Shown here: positions 1-6,144 of the stretch, piece by piece
How positions within the stretch are numbered: the first letter of the stretch is position 1
Layout: each line of letters opens with the position of its first letter
DNA from: an uncultured Kouleothrix sp.
GTDB taxonomy: Bacteria > Chloroflexota > Chloroflexia > Chloroflexales > Roseiflexaceae
Assembly (NCBI GenBank): GCA_937858455.1
Contig: CALLYN010000380.1
Span: forward strand, 1-6,144
Direction: 5' to 3'
Length of the DNA stretch: 6,144 bases
The notes under the pieces: model-generated
Database searches by the model: none
What the model was told of the DNA's origin: nothing
The model's input: only the letters and a program-made list of their open reading frames with translations
Translations under genes and position numbers: made by a program

Positions 1-16
1 GAGGGGCAAGCCCCTC
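1..16. repeat. Perfect 6-bp inverted repeat at the left edge
   Basis: GAGGGG and CCCCTC pair perfectly around the loop CAAG. No T tract follows directly on the plus strand (GCGCACCCCC comes first, then TTTT at 27-30), so it is not a convincing terminator alone. It may belong to a larger structure or an intergenic repeat cut by the window edge. The rest of positions 1-129 has no gene that I can support. Confidence 0.4.
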
Positions 17-48
17 GCGCACCCCCTTTTCAAACAGGCTCTAAGAAA

Positions 49-75
49 TTCGGGTGCGGCTTCGCCGCCCCCGAA
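49..75 (-). terminator. Hairpin downstream of the operon, possible weak intrinsic terminator
   Basis: The arms 49-59 and 65-75 pair over 11 positions with one mismatch (T55 against C69), around a five-base loop at 60-64. Read on the minus strand, the hairpin begins 54 bases after the phosphoesterase stop and is followed by TTTCTTA, a short and broken T tract. The stem is very GC-rich and the position fits operon termination, but the poor T tract makes efficient rho-independent termination uncertain. Similar GC-rich hairpins can also be dispersed intergenic repeats. Confidence 0.45.
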
Positions 76-129
76 CCCCCGCCGTACAGCAAGTGCTCAG
101 CCGAATGTGGTATCCATTTTCGGGCCGTG

Positions 130-978
130 CTAGATGCCGCGCGACAAGCGCTCGGCGAGGCCGCCGCGCGCATCGAGCAGCGCGGCGGGCGCATCGCTGA
201 GCCAGGCGCGCAGGCGTGCCTGCGTCTCGGCAATATCGTAGGCGACGCGCCACAGCTCAAACGCGCGCGCCGTAGTGTCGAGCACTGCGTAGGCAGCGCG
301 CGGGTCGCCGTCGCGCGGCTGGCCAACGCTGCCAGGGTTGAAGAGTAGGCGCTCGCTGCCGAACACCAGGCGGTTGCCGGGCGGGCGATCGTCGAAGATC
401 TCGGCGGCTTCCCAGCGAGGCCGGCCGGGGCGCTGCTCGGCGGCCTCGCGGCAGATCAGCGGGCAGTGGGTATGGCCCACCAAGCAGATCTGGGTTGAAA
501 AGAACTGGGCCGCCTCGCGCGCATCCTCGCCATTCTCGACATAGCCAGCGCCAGTCGCGCCGACTGGGTCGGCCGGCGAAGCGTGCACGAGTGTCGCCGC
601 GAGGCCGGCGTCGAGCTCGATCTCGAGGCGCTCGGGCAGGCCGGCAAGCAGCTCGCGCGTCGCGGCGGGCATATCGGCGCGAATATGCTTGAGCGCGAAC
701 AGCGCCGCCGGGCTGAACAGCTGCGGCGCCAGGCGGCCGATCGCGCCCCACTCGTGGTTACCGGCAACCCACGGCCGCTGGGGCGCGGCCAGGCCGCTGC
801 AGCTGCGCGGCGCGACGCACTCGGCCAGCCGCTTGGCGACGGCGCAGCTATCGGCGTAGTAGCCCACCGCATCGCCGAGGTAGAGCAGCGCATCGACGGC
901 GCGGCCGGCCAGGTCATCGAGCACGGCCTGCAGGGCGGGCAGATTGCCGTGCACATCGCTTAGTATCGCATAACGCAT
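130..978 (-). CDS. Calcineurin-like metallophosphoesterase (YfcE/ApaH-related), 282 aa
   Basis: This is a probable cytoplasmic metal-dependent phosphomono- or phosphodiesterase. The start at ATG 978 places the first motif at residue 8 and has a GAGG site upstream; the frame is open back to 1260, but that extension overlaps the 200-residue gene and is Arg/Ala/Pro-rich shadow sequence. All family motifs are visible: SDVHGN (D8, H10), LGDAVGY (D36), GNHE (N74, H75), VHASP (H132) and GHTH (H169, H171), followed by NPGSVGQPRDGDPRA (214-228), typical of the YfcE/MJ0936-like Metallophos_2 group. There is no signal peptide. The stretch 52-70 between the second and third motifs (around VAPRSCSGLAAPQR) looks longer than usual for the group. 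After the core, residues 235-282 form a helical tail. The substrate cannot be read from sequence; relatives act on cyclic nucleotides, dinucleoside polyphosphates or model phosphodiesters. It is the last gene of the operon. Confidence 0.9.
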   Translation of the reverse strand: MRYAILSDVHGNLPALQAVLDDLAGRAVDALLYLGDAVGYYADSCAVAKRLAECVAPRSCSGLAAPQRPWVAGNHEWGAIGRLAPQLFSPAALFALKHIRADMPAATRELLAGLPERLEIELDAGLAATLVHASPADPVGATGAGYVENGEDAREAAQFFSTQICLVGHTHCPLICREAAEQRPGRPRWEAAEIFDDRPPGNRLVFGSERLLFNPGSVGQPRDGDPRAAYAVLDTTARAFELWRVAYDIAETQARLRAWLSDAPAALLDARGGLAERLSRGI

Positions 979-983
979 GGCGG

Positions 984-1586
984 CTACCTCAACGATGGAA
1001 TAACCTGCTGGTTCGCCCCAAGCTGCAGCCCAAGCACCACCGCCAGCAAGATGACGCAAAGGATGACAACCAGCACTTTTGAATTTGTGCGCGCGAGGTC
1101 GACGGCCGAGCGGATCGTGCGCTCGGACACAGGCTGGAGCGCCGGGTTCATGTGGGTAGCCTGGTTCGCGAGGGTGCGCGCGGTGTCGTAGTTGCGCTGC
1201 GAGAGCGCCTGCTCGGCCTGGTGCTGAATATCGAAGGCGATCGCGATGTTGCGCTCGCACACCTCGATCCAGCGCGCCGACTCGAACTCGTTCAGCGCCG
1301 CCTGCACCTGCTGCAGCAGCTCGGCGGCGCCGTCGCGCAGCGCCTGGAGCGCGCGGTAGGTGGTAGCGTCGATCGTCGCGAGCATCGCCAGCTTCTGGCG
1401 GGCGGCCTCGTAGAGCGCGTGCGCTTGGCGAAACTTCTGCGCCGCATCCTCCCAGCGGCGCTGAATCTGCGATTGCTTCGCCGTAGATAGCTCCAGCGCC
1501 GCCTCGGCGATCAGGCCGCGCGCCTCCTCAAGCGAGCGCTGCCAGCTCTCAAGCTGTTCAAGCTGCAAAGACATCTCGTTAAGCAT
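984..1586 (-). CDS. Small tail-anchored protein with TPR-like helices, 200 aa
   Basis: I do not recognise a family. I place the start at ATG 1586 because a GGAGGA site lies four bases upstream and because the longer form from 1640 (218 aa) would run into the preceding gene. The cytoplasmic part is helical. It begins with a probable coiled coil (about 1-42) and has two TPR-like segments: about 38-62 (RRWEDAAQKF, then AHALYEAA) and 125-150 (RNYDTARTLA, then THMNPAL). A single hydrophobic span at about 171-190 (core VLVVILCVILLAVVLG) is followed by only ten residues. Basic residues before the span (RTIRS, LART, NSK) suggest an N-in, tail-anchored topology. The layout resembles a miniature of the anchored protein encoded upstream, and its helix pairs resemble those of the adjacent 1073-residue protein. 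It may be a membrane receptor for that scaffold; this is inference. Its TAG is five bases from the next start codon. Confidence 0.85.
   Translation of the reverse strand: MLNEMSLQLEQLESWQRSLEEARGLIAEAALELSTAKQSQIQRRWEDAAQKFRQAHALYEAARQKLAMLATIDATTYRALQALRDGAAELLQQVQAALNEFESARWIEVCERNIAIAFDIQHQAEQALSQRNYDTARTLANQATHMNPALQPVSERTIRSAVDLARTNSKVLVVILCVILLAVVLGLQLGANQQVIPSLR
987..990 (-). promoter_or_regulatory. Ribosome binding site of the phosphoesterase gene, inside the end of the upstream gene
   Basis: The minus strand reads GAGG, then eight bases, then the ATG at 978. GAGG overlaps the last sense codons of the 200-residue gene, so the two genes are probably translationally coupled. It supports ATG 978 over the longer open frame that begins at 1260. 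Confidence 0.65.
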
Positions 1587-1590
1587 TTGT

Positions 1591-1596
1591 TCCTCC
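1591..1596 (-). promoter_or_regulatory. Ribosome binding site that sets the start of the 200-residue gene
   Basis: The minus strand carries GGAGGA, then ACAA, then the ATG at 1586. This strong Shine-Dalgarno site lies just after the TAA (1600-1602) of the upstream gene. It argues against the in-frame ATG at 1640, which would overlap the upstream gene by 41 bases. Confidence 0.85.
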
Positions 1597-1599
1597 GAT

Positions 1600-4500
1600 T
1601 TAACGTAAGCCAAAGCGATTTTCACGGTCGAGTCGTTCAAACAAGCGCTGGAGATCCATGCGCTGCTGGATCACGTCGCGCAGCTGCTGAATATCGGGGG
1701 CCTCGCGCTCGCGCTGGGCAAACTGCCCGATCCGCTCGGAGAGCGATCGGAGCAGCGTGTATTGCTGCGGGTAGCGCTCGGATGGCTGCCTGGAGCTGCG
1801 GCCGCTCGCGAGCGCGACTTCGGTGCCATGCCAGGCTTCTTCGGCCTGGCTCAGCTCGGCAAAGGCCGCCGCCACGGCGTCAACATCGCCACGGGCCAGG
1901 GCATTGGCGGCGGCGGTGCTCGCGTTCAGAATCGTGCGGTGGGTCTCGCGATCGGCGTCGATCTGGCGCACCAAGCTCTCGGGGTCGGTGCGGTCGAGCT
2001 CGTGGTGGGTATAGGGCAGCCCCTCGAAGTGGCGCAGCGCGCGCTGGAGCGCCTGGTCGGCGCCGGCGTAGTCGGGATTAGCCGACTGGCGGGCGCTGCC
2101 CCAGCTGGTGCGCGCGGCCTGCAGATCGGCGGTGGCGGCGGCGTAGGCGCGCACGGCTGTCTGCAGCGCGATGATCGCCTCGTTGAGGCCGCGGTGCACC
2201 TCGGGATCGATCTGCTGGGCTTTTTCGAGCCGCGGCAGCAGCGCCTGAACGTCGGCCAGGCGCACGCCGCGCTGGCCGGTGCGCGCGCTGCGCATGTTGA
2301 GCAGCAGGGTGGCCTCGTCGGCCAGGCGCTCGCGGTGAAGCTTCAGCAGGTGATGCGCGCGCTCAAGCCGGCTCAGCGCCTCGATATCCTGGTGGTTGGG
2401 CGCAAGCGCCAGCACGGCCTTGAAGCGCTGAATGGCATCGGGGATGCGATCCATACGCTCTTCTTGCAGCGCCTGATCGCCGTCGGCCAGCAGGCGCGTG
2501 CGCTCGGCGAGGATGATCTCCTGGTATTGCTGCTCGTAGTCGGCCCGCAGCTTCTGGATGGTGATGCGCTGGCGGTCTTCGAGCGGCAGATCGTGCAGAT
2601 CGAGCGCCTCGTCGAGCATGCGGATAGCTTCGAGCAGGTCGTTGGGGTTGGTGTAGGTGCGGTAGCGGCGGTAGCACTCCTGGGCGCGCTGGTGCAGCGC
2701 CTGGGCTTTACGAAACACGTCGCGGGCCACGGCGATCTGCTCGCGCAGCTGGGCCACGCGGTTGGGAATATCGTCGAGCGGCTCGCGCTCGGCCTCGCGC
2801 AGGCGCGCCTCGGCGCCGTCGAACACCTTCAGGTTAAAGAAACCCTGGGCCTGATCGAGCAGGTGCTCGGCGCGCGCGCGGCTGCTGAGCGCCAGCGCCT
2901 CGTCGTCGGGCAGGTCGATCTGCTGCAGCACATCGAGCGCCGGGCTCCAGCGGCCCTGGTTCATGAGGCGCTGGGCCTCTTTGCTGCGCGCCGAGCTGAG
3001 GGCGCTCTTGATCGCCGGGTCGGTCGGGTCGGCGCGCAGCAGCGCCTCGATCGCCTCGGTGAACATGCCCTGGTTGATATAAGAGATGCCGCGATCGCCG
3101 TTGGTGTGCCACTCGACACGGCGGCGCAGCTCGATGCTGCCGACATCTTCCATGCCGATGCCGCGCAGGGTGTTCAGGCACTCAAGCGCGGCGGCGGGAT
3201 GCGGCGGCGCCGAGGCCATAAGCTCGTGGGCGCGCTGGCGCAGCGCATTGGCCCAGACGTTGCGCAGCTCGTTTTCCTGGGCGTCGATCCAGGCGCTATG
3301 CGGAATAAGCGCGCGCGCCTCGGCGAATGTCGCCAGCGCGTCGGCGTAGCGCTCTTGCTGCGCCTGGCTGTGGGCGCGCTCGGCGAGCAGCTGGGCCTGC
3401 TTCTCGCGATCGTTCATCTGCCGCTGCTGGTCGAGCATCTGCTTGATCTGCGCCAGGCTATCTTCAAGCCGATCGAGCAGCTTGCGGCGCGCGGCCTGCT
3501 CGCTGATCTCGCCGACAAACTGGCGCTGCAGCTCAAGCGCATCGCGGCTCGATTGCAGGCGCGCCTCGTCGGGGGCGGCCAGGGTATCTTCGGCGCCGCG
3601 CAGGGCATTGTTGATCACAATCGTCAGCACGCTGTCGAGGGCGTGCTGGGCGGGCCGGTGGCCCGAGCGCAGCACCAGGGCCTCGCGCGCCAGCCGCTCG
3701 GCGTCGGCGAGGTCGCCGCGCACACGCGCCAGGCCCGACTCGCTCACCAGCTGCTGGAGCTTCCACTCGGTATCCTGGAGATGCTTCACCAGATCTTCGG
3801 CCTGGGCCTTGCGCTCTTTGAGCGCGGCGGTATCGAGGTGCGGCTCAAGGCCGATCAGCTCGCCGACAAGCTTTTCGACCTGGTCGTAGTCGCCACGGCT
3901 GGCAGCGATCTTGGCCGACTGGAGCAGCGTATCGGCGCGGGCGAGGGTCGCCTGCTCCCAGCGCTGCACCGAGCGGCGCGCCAGCCCCTCGAGCAGGGTG
4001 CTGTTGAACTGCTTGCTGCTGAGCTCGTGCACCAGCTCGAGCAGCGCCACAGCCTGGGCGTAATCGCCCTGGCGGAAGCTCGCGTCGGCATCTTCGTAGA
4101 TCGGGCGGACGCGCATGATGATCAGGCGCACGTCGCGCAGATGGCCGGCCTGCTGCTCGTACTTCTTGATCGCGCCCTGCGAGGCCTCGTTGAGCAGCAG
4201 GCTTTTGACGCCCATGATCGCGACGCTGGTTGCGAGCGACGTGTCGCTCGATTGGATCTCTTCGCCCTGCACGCGGCGGATGGCCTGCTCGTAGCTAGCG
4301 ATGGCGACATCGAGCAGCTGAAGATCGAGAAAGTCCATGCCGTCGCCGGCCTGCTTGGCGGCCTGATCGGCCAGCTCGCGGGCCAGGCGCAGCAGCTTAT
4401 CGCGCACCACGGCCAGCAGCTTGTCGAACTGCGGATCGAGCTCCTCGCCGTCGGGGCCGATCTCGACGCCGGCGTTGACCAGCTTGCGCAGCTCGATCAG

Positions 4501-4821
4501 CTCAACCTCGTCGCGCTGCAGCTGGCGGGCGGTGGTCAGCTCGCCGAACTGCGCGCGGAACTGCTCGTAGGCGCCGCGCGCCTCGGCCAGGCGGCGGCCA
4601 TACTCGGCGCGCTGCTCGGTGCTGATGTCGCTAAAGCCCAGAATGCGCTCGTACAGCGCCAAGGCCTGCTTGTAGTTGGCGTTGGTTGGGCGCCCAAGAA
4701 AGCTTTGTGCTTTGCTCGCCAGCTCGTGCACGCGCTGCTGGATCGCATCGATCCGCACTGGCTGGTCTTCAGCAGGCGGGCCGGCGTCGGCCGGCGATAC
4801 AAGTGTTTGCAGATCGCTCAT
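1600..4821 (-). CDS. Large TPR-like helical repeat protein, 1073 aa, function unknown
   Basis: This soluble protein has no signal peptide, no membrane span and no catalytic motif that I can see. After a short Pro/Ala-rich leader (about 1-22) it is helical throughout. Degenerate TPR-like units show the typical turn pattern Gly-x-aromatic/hydrophobic-x-x-Ala: about 249-268 (GDYAQA), 303-330 (GDYDQV), 362-390 (GDLADA), 483-510 (RYADA), 577-603 (GMFTEA), 613-635 (GRWSPA), 655-680 (KVFDGA), 775-810 (with LALAPNH) and 968-996 (GDVDAV). Long charged helices between them (about 420-490, 690-775, 1035-1068) are likely coiled coil. Such solenoids usually bind other proteins, so a scaffold role is inferred. 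It sits between two genes for C-terminally anchored proteins; its TAA is 13 bases upstream of the next ATG, which implies translational coupling. It could be cytoplasmic or recruited to the membrane by its neighbours. It is certainly a real gene; the function is open. Confidence 0.92.
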   Translation of the reverse strand: MSDLQTLVSPADAGPPAEDQPVRIDAIQQRVHELASKAQSFLGRPTNANYKQALALYERILGFSDISTEQRAEYGRRLAEARGAYEQFRAQFGELTTARQLQRDEVELIELRKLVNAGVEIGPDGEELDPQFDKLLAVVRDKLLRLARELADQAAKQAGDGMDFLDLQLLDVAIASYEQAIRRVQGEEIQSSDTSLATSVAIMGVKSLLLNEASQGAIKKYEQQAGHLRDVRLIIMRVRPIYEDADASFRQGDYAQAVALLELVHELSSKQFNSTLLEGLARRSVQRWEQATLARADTLLQSAKIAASRGDYDQVEKLVGELIGLEPHLDTAALKERKAQAEDLVKHLQDTEWKLQQLVSESGLARVRGDLADAERLAREALVLRSGHRPAQHALDSVLTIVINNALRGAEDTLAAPDEARLQSSRDALELQRQFVGEISEQAARRKLLDRLEDSLAQIKQMLDQQRQMNDREKQAQLLAERAHSQAQQERYADALATFAEARALIPHSAWIDAQENELRNVWANALRQRAHELMASAPPHPAAALECLNTLRGIGMEDVGSIELRRRVEWHTNGDRGISYINQGMFTEAIEALLRADPTDPAIKSALSSARSKEAQRLMNQGRWSPALDVLQQIDLPDDEALALSSRARAEHLLDQAQGFFNLKVFDGAEARLREAEREPLDDIPNRVAQLREQIAVARDVFRKAQALHQRAQECYRRYRTYTNPNDLLEAIRMLDEALDLHDLPLEDRQRITIQKLRADYEQQYQEIILAERTRLLADGDQALQEERMDRIPDAIQRFKAVLALAPNHQDIEALSRLERAHHLLKLHRERLADEATLLLNMRSARTGQRGVRLADVQALLPRLEKAQQIDPEVHRGLNEAIIALQTAVRAYAAATADLQAARTSWGSARQSANPDYAGADQALQRALRHFEGLPYTHHELDRTDPESLVRQIDADRETHRTILNASTAAANALARGDVDAVAAAFAELSQAEEAWHGTEVALASGRSSRQPSERYPQQYTLLRSLSERIGQFAQREREAPDIQQLRDVIQQRMDLQRLFERLDRENRFGLR

Positions 4822-4831
4822 AATAAGGTTG

Positions 4832-4837
4832 CTCCTT
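4832..4837 (-). promoter_or_regulatory. Ribosome binding site for the 1073-residue gene
   Basis: The minus strand reads AAGGAG, followed by a 10-base spacer and then the ATG at 4821. It lies in the 27-base gap after the TGA of the upstream gene and supports this ATG. The next in-frame Met is residue 162, which would remove conserved-looking helical sequence. Confidence 0.75.
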
Positions 4838-4848
4838 ACGGGTCAATG

Positions 4849-6144
4849 TCATCGGGTTAGCGTGATCGAAAGCACAAGAAACACAAGCACAATCACCGAG
4901 AAGCCCGCCATCGTGCGTGTAAAGATTTTCTGGTAGAGCTGCAGGGTTTCGGCGGTGCGGCGATCTTCCTGCTGAAGCAGCGCGAGCTGGTGCGATGTGT
5001 GCTCGTAGTGCTGCTGCAGGGCATCGTGCAGCAGCGCGAGGCTACGCTCGACATGCTCGGCGGTCTGCTTGGCCGCGTGGGTGCCAGCCTGGGCGCCGTG
5101 GCTCAGCTCGCCAATCTGCCGGGCGATGTCGGCAAGGTCGTGGCGCTGCACGCGCTCGGCATCGTGGCGCAGGCGGGTGGCGCGCTCGCACACCTGCTCC
5201 CAGGCCGCGCGCGCCTCGGGGCCAAGGCGGCTGGCATCGTAGCGCGCGATCTCGGCCAGCTCGTCGTGCCAGACGATCGCCGAAGCGTCGCCAATGCGGC
5301 GGTCGAGGTCGTGCAGCTGGCCGAGGGTCTGGTCGCGGCGCTCGGCCAGCGCGCCATCGAGGCGTGCGATGTGCGCCTGGATGGCCTCGAGGCCCTGCTC
5401 GGCGGCGTCGGCGGGCAGGTAGGCCGAGCGGATCTCGGCAAGCACGGCCAGCGGTGTCGCGCTATCGCCGCGCTCGCATGCCGCCTCGGCCTGCGCGAGC
5501 CACTGCATCAGCTGGGCGACGGTTTCGGCGCGGCGCTGGTGCCAGTGCTCCTGGGCAAGCGCCAGCGCCGCGCAGGCGCGATCGACCTCGGCGCGCAGGG
5601 CTTGCTGCACCGGTGCGGAGAGGGCAGCCAGCTGCTCGCCGCTCTGGCGCAGCACCAGCAGATCGGCGGCGCGCACCTCGAGCGCGCGCACGGCCGCGCC
5701 GGTGGCCTGGCGCAGCGAGAGCTGCTGAAACTCGGCGGCGAGGTGCTTGGCCGCCACAACCACCTGCCGCCAGAAGCTCAGCTCGATCTCGGCGGCCATG
5801 CCAGCCAGGCTCGGCAGCTGCGGGTAGGCATGCGCCAGGCGCTGGGCGGCGCGGCAGGCCGCGAGCAAGTTGTTGTTGGCCAGCGCCGTATCGACGGCAG
5901 CGCGCTCGGCGGCGGCGCGCTCAAGCAGCTGGCGAAGGCTTTCGGCCTCGCTCAGCGCGCCGGCAAGCTCGGCGCTTACGGCAGGCGAGGGCGCCTGAGC
6001 CTCGGCCTGCCGCAGGATTGCCAGGGCGTCGTCGCAGCGGGTGTGGTTCAGCAGGTCGCGGGCTTCGCCGAGCAGCGCGCGGGCGGCCTGGATCTCGGCG
6101 CGGTGCTGCTGGTCGGCCAGCGCGGCGCGGCTGTCGGCCAGCTC
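4849..6144 (-). CDS. Partial helical coiled-coil protein with C-terminal membrane anchor (5' end outside window)
   Basis: I do not recognise a named family. The reading frame is open from base 6144 to the TGA at 4849-4851, giving 431 visible residues; the start lies beyond the right edge. A TTG at 5868 is in frame, but the open frame continues upstream of it with the same composition, so it is not the start. The protein is almost wholly helical and rich in Ala, Leu, Gln, Glu and Arg. Loose TPR-like helix pairs occur near visible residues 31-55, 86-111 and 220-244. A long amphipathic, probably coiled-coil stretch (about 357-411) runs directly into one hydrophobic span (about 412-429, MAGFSVIVLVFLVLSITL), followed only by Thr-Arg. 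Basic residues just before the span (Lys and Arg in QKIFTRT) favour a cytoplasmic N-terminal part. It precedes the TPR-like gene by 27 bases. A role as a membrane-bound scaffold or adaptor is inference. The missing N-terminus could carry another domain. Confidence 0.85.
   Translation of the reverse strand, partial: ELADSRAALADQQHRAEIQAARALLGEARDLLNHTRCDDALAILRQAEAQAPSPAVSAELAGALSEAESLRQLLERAAAERAAVDTALANNNLLAACRAAQRLAHAYPQLPSLAGMAAEIELSFWRQVVVAAKHLAAEFQQLSLRQATGAAVRALEVRAADLLVLRQSGEQLAALSAPVQQALRAEVDRACAALALAQEHWHQRRAETVAQLMQWLAQAEAACERGDSATPLAVLAEIRSAYLPADAAEQGLEAIQAHIARLDGALAERRDQTLGQLHDLDRRIGDASAIVWHDELAEIARYDASRLGPEARAAWEQVCERATRLRHDAERVQRHDLADIARQIGELSHGAQAGTHAAKQTAEHVERSLALLHDALQQHYEHTSHQLALLQQEDRRTAETLQLYQKIFTRTMAGFSVIVLVFLVLSITLTR

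Noticed and set aside
583..963. Plus-strand open frame antisense to the phosphoesterase gene.
   Set aside because: It is the aligned antisense shadow of a gene with complete catalytic motifs and shows no domain of its own.
979..1260. A 94-residue N-terminal extension of the phosphoesterase frame.
   Set aside because: It overlaps the 200-residue gene almost entirely, is an Arg/Pro/Ala/His-rich shadow translation, and the metallophosphoesterase fold starts cleanly at MRYAILSDVHGN with a binding site upstream.
1152..1490. Plus-strand open frame opposite the 200-residue gene.
   Set aside because: It is a Leu/Arg/Val-rich shadow; the opposite strand has a strong binding site and a clear membrane anchor.
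1762..4860. A 1032-codon open frame on the plus strand, antisense to the large TPR-like gene.
   Set aside because: Its codons lie exactly opposite the codons of the minus-strand gene, so stops would arise only opposite TTA, CTA or TCA codons, which are rare in GC-rich DNA. It ends opposite a CTA codon of the anchored-protein gene. The translation is a low-complexity Leu/Ala/Gly/Val mix with no domain, while the minus strand has ribosome binding sites and TPR-like motifs.
5866..5868. TTG as a possible start of the upstream anchored protein.
   Set aside because: The frame stays open to the window edge with the same helical composition, and no Shine-Dalgarno sequence precedes it.
1..6144. CRISPR array, tRNA, rRNA, insertion sequence or attachment site.
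   Set aside because: I saw no regularly spaced direct repeats, tRNA-like cloverleaf, transposase motif or terminal inverted repeats. The frequent GC-rich short repeats follow from Ala/Leu/Arg/Gln-rich coding sequence.

Overview
The window is GC-rich (about two thirds G+C by eye) bacterial DNA. It is almost fully occupied by one set of four genes on the minus strand, transcribed from right to left and separated by only 5 to 27 bases, so it reads as a single operon. Codon choice is strongly GC-biased; codons such as TTA, CTA and TCA are nearly absent. GC content, long alanine/leucine/arginine/glutamate-rich helical proteins and GC-rich hairpins at the gene end would suit a Chloroflexota (Roseiflexus/Kouleothrix-like) or another high-GC bacterium. 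This placement is a low-confidence inference, because no marker gene is present.

Layout in order of transcription: (1) 6144-4849, the 3' part of a long helical, coiled-coil protein whose chain ends in a single membrane span; its start lies beyond the right edge. (2) 4821-1600, a 1073-residue soluble, all-helical protein with about nine degenerate TPR-like helix pairs and no recognisable catalytic domain. (3) 1586-984, a 200-residue protein with two TPR-like helix pairs and a C-terminal membrane span, so apparently tail-anchored. (4) 978-130, a 282-residue calcineurin-like metallophosphoesterase with its metal-binding motifs intact; this is the only gene with an assignable biochemical class. 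Positions 1-129 are non-coding and hold two hairpins; the one at 49-75 can serve as a weak intrinsic terminator for the operon.

The first three genes look like parts of one membrane-associated assembly: two proteins anchored by their extreme C-termini, facing the cytoplasm, with a large repeat scaffold encoded between them. The phosphoesterase may act with them or may simply be co-transcribed. I do not recognise this gene set as a described system. The functional link is inferred from gene order and architecture only.
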